A DNA stretch of 64,000 bases, from NCBI GenBank assembly GCA_026645575.1, contig JAPKMW010000027.1, forward strand, positions 1 through 64,000, read 5' to 3'. The position numbers and the translations under genes are program-made. The stretch comes from Caldilineaceae bacterium. Its GTDB lineage: Bacteria > Chloroflexota > Anaerolineae > Caldilineales > Caldilineaceae. Positions 34,878 through 43,090 of the stretch are shown one piece after another; the first letter of the stretch is position 1; each line of letters begins with the position of its first letter. The notes under the pieces were generated by a model. It ran no database searches, was not told where the DNA came from, and worked only from the letters and a program-made list of their open reading frames with translations.

Positions 34878-35891
34878 ATGCCTACTGCATCTCATCTGTT
34901 GGTGGCAATACCACCGCAACTTTATCACCAGTTGTTTGACCGTGCAGCCGATGATCTATTACGGTCATTGGTTGAAGTTACCTTTAAGACCGACGATCTG
35001 CTGTGGGACTCGGCAGAACTGGCGCGGCGACTGATCGGTCATGATCTGGTCATTACCGGCTGGGGGACGCCGACCTTCACCCCAGAAGTGCTGGCGGCGG
35101 CCCCTGATCTCAAACTGATTGCCCACTCAGCGGGGAGTATCAAGAAGATGTTGCCGCCTGCTGTCTTTGCCCAAGGCGTTGAAGTCACCCACGCCGCCGT
35201 TGCCATTGCCCCGGCTGTTGCTGAAATGACGATCCTGCTGATTCTCTTGTCATTGCGACAGGTGCATCGGCTGGACCGCATTCTCAAAGAGAGCCATGAT
35301 TGGGCCGCAACCAAAAGCATTGGCATGGGGCAAGAACTGGCCGGCAACCGCGTCGGCGTGGTTGGGGCGGGCTACACGGGGCGCGAAGTGATCTGGCGGC
35401 TCAAGGGTTTGCGGGCCGAGGTCTGGGTCTACGATCCCTACCTGTCACCGGAACGGGCAGCAGAATTGGGCGTTTACAAAGCGCCCGATCTCGACACGAT
35501 CTTTCGTGACTGTCCCATTGTCACCATGCAAGCGCCGCCGACTGCCGAAACAGAACGGATGATAGGCGCCCGCCATTTCAAACTGTTGCGCGATGGCGCC
35601 ATCTTTATCAACACAGCACGCTCGCTCACGGTTGATCAAGACGCCATGCTGGCCGAATTCCAAAGTGGGCGGATCAGTGGCGCGCTTGATGTCTATGATC
35701 AAGAGCCGCTGCCCGCCGATAGTCCCTTCTTACGCTTGGAGAATGTCATTACCACCCCTCATATCGCCGGCGCTTCGGTGCAGGCGCGTTATCGCCAGGG
35801 GCAAACCATTGTGGATGAGATCCGCCGCTTTGTCACCGGGGAAGGACTGCGCTATCGTGTGACTGGCGAGATGTTGGCAACGATGGCATAA
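34878..35891 (+). CDS. D-isomer-specific 2-hydroxyacid dehydrogenase
   Basis: This 337-residue enzyme shows the NAD motif RVGVVGAGYTGREV, the catalytic arginine in NTARSLTVDQDAM, an acidic QEPLP and the catalytic histidine in VITTPHIAGAS. It would reduce or oxidise a 2-keto/2-hydroxy acid. GGAAAG precedes the ATG. It starts a run ending in rpiB-nagA-nagB. Confidence 0.92.
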   Translation: MPTASHLLVAIPPQLYHQLFDRAADDLLRSLVEVTFKTDDLLWDSAELARRLIGHDLVITGWGTPTFTPEVLAAAPDLKLIAHSAGSIKKMLPPAVFAQGVEVTHAAVAIAPAVAEMTILLILLSLRQVHRLDRILKESHDWAATKSIGMGQELAGNRVGVVGAGYTGREVIWRLKGLRAEVWVYDPYLSPERAAELGVYKAPDLDTIFRDCPIVTMQAPPTAETERMIGARHFKLLRDGAIFINTARSLTVDQDAMLAEFQSGRISGALDVYDQEPLPADSPFLRLENVITTPHIAGASVQARYRQGQTIVDEIRRFVTGEGLRYRVTGEMLATMA

Positions 35892-35911
35892 TGGATGCTA
35901 GCGATATAGGA

Positions 35912-35980
35912 GGAGATTAAGAGATAAAGAGATTGAGTACGCTCTTCCTAATCCCTCAATCTCTTTATCTCTTAATCTCT
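35912..35980. repeat. 26-bp near-perfect hairpin of GAGATTAAGA words
   Basis: Arms 35912-35937 and 35955-35980 match at 25 of 26 positions around a 17-base loop. The arms are built from GAGAT/AAGAG repeats. It separates the hydroxyacid dehydrogenase from rpiB. Confidence 0.8.
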
Positions 35981-36019
35981 CAAGTATTTGTTACCAACCA
36001 TCAACAATGGAGAAGTTTT

Positions 36020-36499
36020 ATGAAACTAGCCATCGGCGGCGATCACGCCGGTTTCCCTTTGAAAGGCCCCATCATTGAGCGGCTGCGCGCTTGGGGCCAT
36101 GAGGTGACGGACTATGGCACTTATAGCACCGACCCGGTTGACTTTCCCGACATTGCCGCCCGTGTTTGTGCGCAGATTCGGGCAGGAACCGTAGAGCGGG
36201 GGATTTTGGTTTGTGGCACGGGTGTCGGCGCGTCGATTGCCGGCAACAAAACCCCAGGCGTGCGCGCTGCCCTTTGCCATGATGTCTATTCGGCGCACCA
36301 GTGTGTCGAGCATGATGATGTCAATCTGCTCTGTATCGGCGCCTGGATTGTGGGCATTAAGCTGGCGGAAGAGATCCTCCAAGCTTATCTCAAGGCCGAA
36401 TTTAGCACCGACCCTGACTTCCGCCGGCGCGTTCAGAAATTACACGATATGGAATTATGGGCTGCCGAACAAGTCATGAAGGAGCGGGGGCAAAAGTGA
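36020..36499 (+). CDS. rpiB: Ribose-5-phosphate isomerase B family (RpiB/LacAB)
   Basis: The ATG at 36020 follows TGGAGAAG and gives 159 residues, the family length. GGDHAGFPLK and the catalytic cysteine motif GILVCGTGVGASIAGNK are clear, then HDVYSAHQCVEHDDVNLLCIGA. It interconverts aldose and ketose phosphates. Its stop overlaps the GTG of nagA, so the two are translated together, which fits sugar-phosphate catabolism rather than only pentose synthesis. Confidence 0.93.
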   Translation: MKLAIGGDHAGFPLKGPIIERLRAWGHEVTDYGTYSTDPVDFPDIAARVCAQIRAGTVERGILVCGTGVGASIAGNKTPGVRAALCHDVYSAHQCVEHDDVNLLCIGAWIVGIKLAEEILQAYLKAEFSTDPDFRRRVQKLHDMELWAAEQVMKERGQK

Positions 36500-37683
36500 G
36501 CGCGACGGCTCCTACCCGGTTTGCCTTAACCAGTGGGCGTCTTGTCTTGCCGACAACGCTTGTGACCGATCATGCGTTGGTCATTGACGCCGGTCGCATT
36601 GCCGCCATTGTGGAGGCAGCCGATCTGCCTGCTGATCTGCCCAAGATCGATGTCGGCGGGCGCTTGATCAGTCCCGGTCTGATCGACATTCACATTCACG
36701 GTGCGGTCGGTCACAGCTTTAATGATGCCACCCAGGAAGCCTTTGCCGCCATCACCCAGGAAACGGTGCGTCGGGGCATCACCAGCCTGCTTGCTACCAC
36801 CGCCACCGACAGCATTGAAAACCTGCTGGCCGCGCTGGAAGTGGCTGAACAGTGGATGGCAACATCACAGCCGGGGACGCAACTGCTGGGAGTCCATGTC
36901 GAAGGCCCCTATTTCAGCATGGCCCAACGCGGCGCCCAAGACCCGGTTCACATTCGCAATCCTGATGACGGCAGCGTCGAACAGTTGCTGGAATATCGCG
37001 ACGTTATTCGCATCATGACCTATGCCCCGGAATTGCCGGGCGCGCTGGCCCTTACCCAACGGTTGACCGAACTTGGCATTATCGCCGCCTCCGGTCATAG
37101 TTCGACGCGTGAAGAGGATGTCAAGCCGGCCATCGACGCGGGGCTGCGTCATTGCATCCACCTTTGGAGTTCGCAATCGACTACCATTCGTGAAGGCCCG
37201 TGGCGCAAACCGGGGCTGCTGGAAGTGTCACTCACCGATGAGCGCTTGACCGGCGAGATCATCGCCGACGGCAAACATCTGCCGCCGACGCTCATGAAAC
37301 TGGCCTACAAGTGTCTCGGCTCCGACCGCCTCTGCGCCATCTCTGACGCCACCAGCGGCGCCGGTCTGGCTGATGGTTCCCGTTTCCGCATGGGGGGCAT
37401 GGAATATGAGGTCTGTGACGGTGTGGGAATGCTCTTTGACCGTACCGCCTTTGCCGGCAGCACAACGCTGCTCAACCAGATGATCCCGATTCTCACCCAG
37501 CAAGTCGGCATCCCGCTGCTCGCAGCGATCCGCATGGCCAGCCTAACCCCGGCGCGCGTCATCGGCGTGGCGGATCGCAAGGGGAGTCTGGAAATTGGCA
37601 AAGATGCCGACATTGCCATTTTTAACGACGATTTTACCACCTGGGGTGTCCTGATCGGGGGACACGTTGTCAGTGGATTTTGA
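36496..37683 (+). CDS. nagA: N-acetylglucosamine-6-phosphate deacetylase
   Basis: Starting at GTG 36496, which overlaps the rpiB stop and has GGAG upstream, the product is 395 residues. Metal and substrate motifs of NagA are visible: GLIDIHIHGAVGHSF, HVEGPYFSMAQRGAQ, ASGHSSTREED, HCIHLWSS, IADGKHLPP and CAISDATSGAG. It removes acetate from GlcNAc-6-phosphate, giving substrate for the nagB product 140 bases downstream. Confidence 0.9.
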   Translation: MSATAPTRFALTSGRLVLPTTLVTDHALVIDAGRIAAIVEAADLPADLPKIDVGGRLISPGLIDIHIHGAVGHSFNDATQEAFAAITQETVRRGITSLLATTATDSIENLLAALEVAEQWMATSQPGTQLLGVHVEGPYFSMAQRGAQDPVHIRNPDDGSVEQLLEYRDVIRIMTYAPELPGALALTQRLTELGIIAASGHSSTREEDVKPAIDAGLRHCIHLWSSQSTTIREGPWRKPGLLEVSLTDERLTGEIIADGKHLPPTLMKLAYKCLGSDRLCAISDATSGAGLADGSRFRMGGMEYEVCDGVGMLFDRTAFAGSTTLLNQMIPILTQQVGIPLLAAIRMASLTPARVIGVADRKGSLEIGKDADIAIFNDDFTTWGVLIGGHVVSGF

Positions 37684-37822
37684 GTGCGGATTGAGCGGAC
37701 AACAAGACCGGAGTCCTCATCGCGTAGAGCAATCTGTTCTCGCATTATCCGTTCAATCTGTTCCCTGAATCTGCTGACAGCGCGCCACCATGACACCAAC
37801 CATTCACCAAGGATCACTGACA

Positions 37823-38596
37823 ATGCAAGAACCGCTAACAACTCGTATGTATGAGGCGCTTCCCGTTGCTATCTACCCCAGTAACCAGGCGTTGGGCTTG
37901 GCGGCGGCGCTGGAAGCTCGTCGCATCATCCAAGCCGCCATTGCTGACCGCGGCGCAGCCAACATCATCATTGCCACCGGCAATTCGCAACTTACCTTTT
38001 TGCACGCCCTGCGTGATCTGGCCGGTATCGACTGGGGCAAAGTTACCGTCTTTCACATGGATGAATATGTGGGCATCGACCCGAACCATCCGGCCAGCTT
38101 TCCGCTTTTCCTGCACCAGCACATTATCGATGCCGTGAAACCGGGCAAGTTCTACCCTGTTCCCGGCCAACCGGCTGATACGGAACAAGCCTGTCGCGAC
38201 TACGAAGCGCTCTTGCGCGCCCACCCCGCCGACCTGGTCGCAATGGGGTGGGGTGAAAATGGTCACATCGCCTTTAATGACCCGCCCTATGCCGATTTTG
38301 ACGATCCTGTGTGGGTCAAAGTGATCGCGTTGGCGGAAGCCAGTCGCCGCCAGCAGGTGGGGGAAGGCCATTTCCGCTCGCTGGCCGAAGTGCCGACCCA
38401 CGCCATTACCCTGACCGTGCCGGCGCTCCTCGCCCCTAAACGCATCCTCTGCATTGTGCCGGAAGCGCGCAAAGCCGCAGCGGTGCGCGCCTGTCTCACC
38501 GAACCGATCAGCGAAGATCGACCTGGCTCGATTTTGCGCACGGTCAGCCATGCTCAGTTATATCTAGACCCAGATTCGGCGGCCCTGTTATCGTGA
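37823..38596 (+). CDS. nagB: Glucosamine-6-phosphate deaminase
   Basis: The 258-residue product has IIATGNSQLTFLHAL, VFHMDEYVGIDPNHPASF and MGWGENGHIAFNDPPYADF, matching the NagB active-site loops (D and H of the general base system). It converts glucosamine-6-phosphate to fructose-6-phosphate and ammonia. The ATG at 37823 has AAGGA about ten bases upstream; an earlier ATG at 37790 lacks a ribosome site. AFNDP in place of the usual AFNEP is a small deviation. Confidence 0.88.
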   Translation: MQEPLTTRMYEALPVAIYPSNQALGLAAALEARRIIQAAIADRGAANIIIATGNSQLTFLHALRDLAGIDWGKVTVFHMDEYVGIDPNHPASFPLFLHQHIIDAVKPGKFYPVPGQPADTEQACRDYEALLRAHPADLVAMGWGENGHIAFNDPPYADFDDPVWVKVIALAEASRRQQVGEGHFRSLAEVPTHAITLTVPALLAPKRILCIVPEARKAAAVRACLTEPISEDRPGSILRTVSHAQLYLDPDSAALLS

Positions 38597-38605
38597 TAAG
38601 CTCCC

Positions 38606-38631
38606 GTCCCATAGGGACGCTTAAGTTTAGG
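38606..38631. repeat. Half copy of the GTCCC element
   Basis: GTCCCATAGGGACGCTTAAG matches one arm of the elements at 7333, 27569 and 32082; no facing arm is present. It argues against a coding start at 38593 for the next gene. Confidence 0.6.
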
Positions 38632-38646
38632 GAAGAGTACACACCT

Positions 38647-39399
38647 ATGCAGCATAATGAATTGACCCTGCAATTACGTCACCAGCGCTTGGCGCAAGAC
38701 AGTGGTGGTCGCTATCACTGGCAAGCGGAAACTACGCAACGGACTATTGCTGCCGTCAACCTCGCCATCATCATCTGTGATATGTGGGACAACCACTGGA
38801 GCCGCGGTGCGGCGGAACGGGAAGCGGCCATGATCCCGCACATGAACGCTGTCCTGGCCGCGGCGCGGGGCAAGGGCGCGCACATTATTCATGCCCCGTC
38901 AGAGACGATGGCGTTCTACGCTGATCATCCGGCACGTCAGCGGATTTTAGCCGTTCCCTCTATAACACCACCGCCGGATCGCGATCACCCAACGCCGCCA
39001 CTGCCGGTCGATGCTTCGGATCAAGGCTCCGATACGGGCGAAACCCAAATGTACAAAGCCTGGAGCCGCCAACACCCTGAAGTGGCGATTGATGTAGCGC
39101 ATGATCTCATCTCCGACAAAGGGGCCGAGATTTACAGTTATCTCCAGGCCAACGCCATCGACCAGGTGTTGCTCATGGGCGTCCACACCAACATGTGCAT
39201 CCTGAATCGCTCCTTTGCCATCAAACAGATGGTGAAGTGGGGCGTCAACATTGCTCTGGTGCGCGATCTGACCGACACCATGTACAACCCCGCCATGCCC
39301 CCTTACGTCAGCCATGACGAGGGAACGCGTCTGGTGGTCGAATATATCGAAAAATTCTGGTGTCCGTCGCTGCACAGTAGCGACCTACTCAAACCATAG
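38647..39399 (+). CDS. Isochorismatase-like cysteine hydrolase
   Basis: This 250-residue protein has the family Asp in LAIIICDMWDNHW and the catalytic cysteine in MGVHTNMCILNRSFAIKQM. The family hydrolyses amides such as nicotinamide, N-carbamoylsarcosine or biuret. An insertion of about 40 residues (38941-39060) lengthens it relative to typical 180-200 residue members. ATG 38647 is preferred over GTG 38593, which would read through a repeat. Confidence 0.85.
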   Translation: MQHNELTLQLRHQRLAQDSGGRYHWQAETTQRTIAAVNLAIIICDMWDNHWSRGAAEREAAMIPHMNAVLAAARGKGAHIIHAPSETMAFYADHPARQRILAVPSITPPPDRDHPTPPLPVDASDQGSDTGETQMYKAWSRQHPEVAIDVAHDLISDKGAEIYSYLQANAIDQVLLMGVHTNMCILNRSFAIKQMVKWGVNIALVRDLTDTMYNPAMPPYVSHDEGTRLVVEYIEKFWCPSLHSSDLLKP

Positions 39400-39404
39400 A
39401 AACC

Positions 39405-39460
39405 TCACCTACCGCTCGTAGCCACACCCCCGCGGAGGTGTGGCTACGAGCGGTAGGTGA
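39405..39460. terminator. Perfect 24-bp hairpin after the isochorismatase-like gene
   Basis: Arms 39405-39428 and 39437-39460 are exact inverse complements with an 8-base loop. The CGCTCGTAGCCA/TGGCTACGAGCG core recurs at 47973-48051 and 51654-51696. There is no T run, so it may be a mobile palindrome rather than a terminator. Confidence 0.6.
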
Positions 39461-39481
39461 CTAAGTACGAAAGGATCTGCC

Positions 39482-40525
39482 ATGCAACCACTCAACTTTG
39501 CCGTTATCGGCGCCGGAAACATTGGGAAGATTCAAGCTGAAGCCATTCGCCATATTCCCGATGCACGGGTAACAGTGGTTTGTAACCGGGGGGAAGCGGC
39601 TGGTCGCACGCTGGCCGAACAACACGATGCCACGTGGGTGGCCGATTTTCAGGACGCGGTCACGCGTGCTGATGTTGATGTTGTCACAATCTGCACCCCC
39701 AGTGGCACGCATATGGAAATTGCAGTTGCCGCAGCGGAAGCGGGTAAACATCTACTGGTGGAGAAGCCGATTGAGATCACCTTACCCCGCATCGACCAGA
39801 TTCTCAGCGCGGTAGAAAAGGCCGGTGTTGTGCTGGCCTGTGTCTTTCCCTATCGCTTTGCCCAGGGTGTCCACAAAGCCAAGGCGGCGCTCGACGCTGG
39901 TCGCCTTGGGCGTCTGACGCTGGCTGATGTCTTTGTCAAATGGTATCGCCCGCAAAGCTACTATGATGGCAATTGGCGCGGCACCTGGCAACTCGATGGC
40001 GGCGGCGCGCTGATGAACCAGTCGATCCATAGCATCGACCTGCTCCAGTACCTGGCCGGCCCAGTGGAAAGTGTCATGGCGCGCACGGCCACCCTGGCCC
40101 ATGAGATGCAAACGGAAGATACCGCTAGCGCTGTCCTGACCTTCAAGAATGGCGCGCTCGGCGTGATTCAGGGGGCCACCAGTTGCTGGCCCGGCGACCG
40201 CGCCCGTGTTGAACTCCACGGCGACCGGGGAACGATCGCCCTGGAGGAAGGCCGGATTGTTCACTGGAAGCTGGCCGATGCCGTCCCTGGTGAAGAAGAG
40301 GCCATGCTGACCTTGGAGCAAGCCCAGGGCAGCGGCGCCGCTAATCCCACCGCCATTGGCTATGAAATGCACCGCCGTCAGCTTGTTGATCTGGTTGCAG
40401 CCATTCGCCACCAACGCCCACCGGCGATCCAAGGTGCAGAGGCGCGCCGATCCGTTGAGATCATTCGTGCAATTTATCTTGCAGCATCCGAACAGCGATT
40501 AGTCACGTTACCGATCCTTACATAA
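39482..40525 (+). CDS. Gfo/Idh/MocA-family oxidoreductase
   Basis: A 347-residue canonical member: FAVIGAGNIGKIQAEAI, EKP at residues 94-96, and DGGGALMNQSIHSIDLLQYLAG near residue 172. AAAGGA lies upstream of the ATG. It closes the catabolic block on this strand and is followed by a 244-base spacer. The substrate is likely a sugar or cyclitol. Confidence 0.92.
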   Translation: MQPLNFAVIGAGNIGKIQAEAIRHIPDARVTVVCNRGEAAGRTLAEQHDATWVADFQDAVTRADVDVVTICTPSGTHMEIAVAAAEAGKHLLVEKPIEITLPRIDQILSAVEKAGVVLACVFPYRFAQGVHKAKAALDAGRLGRLTLADVFVKWYRPQSYYDGNWRGTWQLDGGGALMNQSIHSIDLLQYLAGPVESVMARTATLAHEMQTEDTASAVLTFKNGALGVIQGATSCWPGDRARVELHGDRGTIALEEGRIVHWKLADAVPGEEEAMLTLEQAQGSGAANPTAIGYEMHRRQLVDLVAAIRHQRPPAIQGAEARRSVEIIRAIYLAASEQRLVTLPILT

Positions 40526-40769
40526 TCTACACCTGATCAGTAATTTTTTGAAGGTTTTTACCCTTCTCTGGTATAAAATGCGATCCAGAGAGAATCGTAT
40601 TTTGCATATTTTCATGCTTGATGTAGAATGCTCCCCCAGCGTCCAGTGGTGTACAGGAGTGAAATACGCGTGCTACTCCTGTATATTTTCGAAAAAGACG
40701 CTACAAGTGTGTGGTTAGTCGAATTTGGATTCGTTGTTTCAAGTGTTTGTTTCAAGAAGGAGAAGAAGT

Positions 40770-41024
40770 ATGGCGTACAAGTACACCAACTCCAAGGGTC
40801 GGAGCTACATTCTACATTCGCGTGACACGACGCTGAAGAATGGCACCAAGCAGACGATCTATTTCTTTGCCTCTGAAGCCAAAGATGGCGCTTTGGATGC
40901 CATTCCGAAGGGTTACGAAGTTTCCGAGAGCAAGAATGGCTTGCCAGTACTCAAGCGTAAGGCCCCCGAACCGGAAAAACCGGCCAAGGCGCCACGCAAG
41001 TCTTCGAAGAAAAAAGAAGAATAG
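40770..41024 (+). CDS. Small basic conserved protein (YKYTNSKG type)
   Basis: The ATG at 40770 has AAGGAG nine bases upstream and gives 84 residues. The first 65 residues (YKYTNSKGRSYILHSRD, TIYFFASEAKDGALDAIPKGYEV, NGLPVLKRK) resemble a short conserved protein family seen in Chloroflexota and cyanobacteria. The last 20 residues are Lys/Pro/Glu-rich and probably disordered. Function is unknown; the basic tail suggests nucleic acid or ribosome contact. Upstream in-frame codons lack homology. Confidence 0.85.
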   Translation: MAYKYTNSKGRSYILHSRDTTLKNGTKQTIYFFASEAKDGALDAIPKGYEVSESKNGLPVLKRKAPEPEKPAKAPRKSSKKKEE

Positions 41025-41042
41025 TTGTTTTGCCTTTGAAGC

Positions 41043-41078
41043 AAAAAGAGGGTGAGCGCCAAGCGCTTACCCTCTTTT
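41043..41078. terminator. Bidirectional hairpin terminator
   Basis: AAAAGAGGGTGAGCGC pairs with GCGCTTACCCTCTTTT through one G-T pair, with A and T runs on both sides, between the convergent small-protein and cold-shock genes. Confidence 0.85.
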
Positions 41079-41109
41079 GATCAGGTCCTAGTCTAGTGGA
41101 ACCATCGCC

Positions 41110-41322
41110 TTAGACTTTGGTAACATTGACAGCGTGAAGACCTTTTTCTCCTTGTTCAATGGTGAATTCAACCCGCTGGCCTTCAGCCAAACTACGGTAG
41201 CCTTGCATGGCAATTGAGGTATGGTGAACAAAAATATCGCCGCTTTGACCATCGCGCGCGATAAAGCCATACCCCTTGGCATCATTGAACCACTTGACTG
41301 TTCCGGTTTGTCGTTCGCTCAT
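41110..41322 (-). CDS. Cold shock protein (CspA family)
   Basis: A complete 70-residue cold shock domain: GTVKWFNDAKGYGFI contains RNP1 and DIFVHHTSI contains RNP2, ending in GLHAVNVTKV. It binds single-stranded RNA or DNA and acts as an RNA chaperone. Length and motifs are typical. A spacer of about 220 bases separates it from the next gene upstream and could hold a regulatory leader. Confidence 0.97.
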   Translation of the reverse strand: MSERQTGTVKWFNDAKGYGFIARDGQSGDIFVHHTSIAMQGYRSLAEGQRVEFTIEQGEKGLHAVNVTKV

Positions 41323-41542
41323 TGTTACACTCCTCCTTGTACTACAATTGCTGTTACTGATCGATGCTGCTCATAACTGCTTGGGAGCTGTTTTGTCTGT
41401 TGCAAAGCAAACAACCCAGATCGTTTATGGGACTGGGCAGCAAACTTCTTCCTCTTCAGACTAAAACAGAGCAGCATCAAATGTAACTATACATCCAATT
41501 GAGTCGGAAGTCAAGGGAACGTTTTTGTAAGGTTTGTGGAGG

Positions 41543-41839
41543 CTATTTACGTGGCGCCCCTTTAGTTGGCGTCCCGGCCGGCGTCCATCCTTCAGGCATG
41601 GCCGCTTCGGCGCCAAAGAAAAAGTCCTCCATCTGTTCGCGCAAAAATTTTTGAGCCTGGGCGTCCATCAAACTCAGACCATAGTGATTGATCAAAATAA
41701 CGGCTTGACGCTTCCACATCTCCCATGCTTCTTGCGAAACATTGTCGAAAATGCGTTGCCCCAGTTCGCCAGGATAGGGTGGCCGTTCTAGACCTGGTAA
41801 CTCACGACCTAATTTTACACATTGCACCATACGCGCCAT
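41543..41839 (-). CDS. yggX: YggX-like Fe(II)-trafficking / oxidative damage protection protein
   Basis: This 98-residue protein matches YggX: MVQCVKLGRELPG with the conserved cysteine, PYPGELGQRIFDNVSQEAWEMW, INHYGLSLMDAQAQKFL and EDFFFG. A tail of about 20 Pro/Thr/Lys-rich residues extends beyond the usual length. The family is thought to limit iron-linked oxidative damage. It is best known from proteobacteria, so its presence here is worth noting. The start has AAGGAGT upstream. Confidence 0.9.
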   Translation of the reverse strand: MARMVQCVKLGRELPGLERPPYPGELGQRIFDNVSQEAWEMWKRQAVILINHYGLSLMDAQAQKFLREQMEDFFFGAEAAMPEGWTPAGTPTKGAPRK

Positions 41840-41967
41840 TGTAGAACTCCTTTCTTGCCCTACTCACAACCGGCTGGGGATCAACGAATTTCTCTTGCCT
41901 CGCCGCCATGAGTATTTGAACGACCTGTGCTATACTAGCGTGTTATTATAGGGCTTGCGGTGAAAGA

Positions 41968-42963
41968 ATGTCAATTGTGCGAATGGTACCGAGTGGTAAC
42001 AATCCAAAGAGAAGAACAGAACCTGGTGTAAAGCCAAGTCAGGATAATACCGGAGGCATGGCCGCTTTGCGGATCGGCTTCTGGGGAACGCACAGCCTCT
42101 TCTCGCAAACTGTGTTGACAACGCTTCTCGAACAGTATGCGCTTGCTGTGGTCGCGCTACCGGCAGGCGAAGCGCAGGCCGCGCCCGTCGCCCTCTGGCA
42201 GCCCCCGCCCCCAGCCGTTGACGAATTTGTCATTGTCAACAATTTTGTCCCCTCTCCTGTTGTCCAAAGCGCCTGGCAGCAAGCAATCCCAACCTATCAG
42301 GTGCAACGGTTACAGTCGCCAATGGCCGCGCAGTGGTTAGGCGCGCTGGGGCTGGATCTTGTTTGTGTCGCCTGCTTCCCCTGGCGCATCCCTGCAGCAT
42401 TGCTAGCGCTGCCCACCTATGGCTTCTTGAATGTCCACCCTTCGCGCTTGCCGGCCTATCGTGGGCCGGCGCCGCTCTTCTGGCAACTGCGCGCTGGCTT
42501 GTCGAGCGGCGGGGTGACCGTTCACTGGATAGATGTCACCTTTGACACCGGCCCCATTGCTGCGCAGACGGCGCTTCCTTTTCCTGCTGGCGCCACCAGT
42601 GCGGATCTGGATCGTCTGCACGCCGTGACCGGCGCCGGTTTATTGCTCGATGTCATTCGTCAACTGGCGGCGGGACGCCGACCGGAACAATCACAAGCCG
42701 CGGGTGGCAGTCAACAAAGCTGGCCGACTGCCGAGGACTTTCGGCTGGAGCTACAGTGGTCGGCCCGTCATGCCTATAACTTTATGCACGGCACGGATGA
42801 GTGGCGCCAGCCCTATCCCGTTACGATTGACCAGGAAGCGCTATTGCTTCGGACCGCGCTGGCCTATCTCCCTGATCAACAACTTGGTCAGCCTATGACC
42901 CGTAGTGGCGCCGAAGTGGCGATCCAATTTACACCGGGAGTGTTACGCGCCCTGCTCTGGTGA
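41968..42963 (+). CDS. Methionyl-tRNA formyltransferase-like protein
   Basis: The formyltransferase signature is clear: FLNVHPSRLPAYRGPAPLFWQ with catalytic Asn and His, and IDVTFDTGPIAAQ with the Asp. Homology begins at MAALRIGFWG (ATG 42058), so the first 30 residues of the longest frame may not be translated; I keep 41968 because a TATACT lies at 41931 and the GGAGG is only one base from 42058. The C-terminal tRNA-binding part is short and diverged, so another N10-formyl-THF-dependent formyltransferase is possible. Confidence 0.78.
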   Translation: MSIVRMVPSGNNPKRRTEPGVKPSQDNTGGMAALRIGFWGTHSLFSQTVLTTLLEQYALAVVALPAGEAQAAPVALWQPPPPAVDEFVIVNNFVPSPVVQSAWQQAIPTYQVQRLQSPMAAQWLGALGLDLVCVACFPWRIPAALLALPTYGFLNVHPSRLPAYRGPAPLFWQLRAGLSSGGVTVHWIDVTFDTGPIAAQTALPFPAGATSADLDRLHAVTGAGLLLDVIRQLAAGRRPEQSQAAGGSQQSWPTAEDFRLELQWSARHAYNFMHGTDEWRQPYPVTIDQEALLLRTALAYLPDQQLGQPMTRSGAEVAIQFTPGVLRALLW

Positions 42964-43013
42964 TGTTTTATTTAACAAAGGACGCACCCAGGAAATTATG
43001 TCAGTTTTACCTT

Positions 43014-43074
43014 GCTCTTGGCGAGTCCGTGACTCGCCTTGGCATAGGGTGCGAGTCACGGACTCGCCAAGAGC
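43014..43074. repeat. REP-type palindrome GCGAGTCCGTGACTCGC, perfect 24-bp arms
   Basis: Arms 43014-43037 and 43051-43074 are exact inverse complements around a 13-base loop. The same core is repeated around the RAYT gene at 46614. Confidence 0.85.
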
Positions 43075-43090
43075 GAACCGATAGAAGAAG

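Noticed and set aside
38593..38646. Upstream GTG start for the isochorismatase-like gene
   Set aside because: The extra codons come from a half copy of the GTCCC repeat and lack homology to the family.
41323..41542. Riboswitch or thermosensor in the cold shock leader
   Set aside because: The spacer has T-rich and GC-rich stretches but no recognisable conserved RNA motif.
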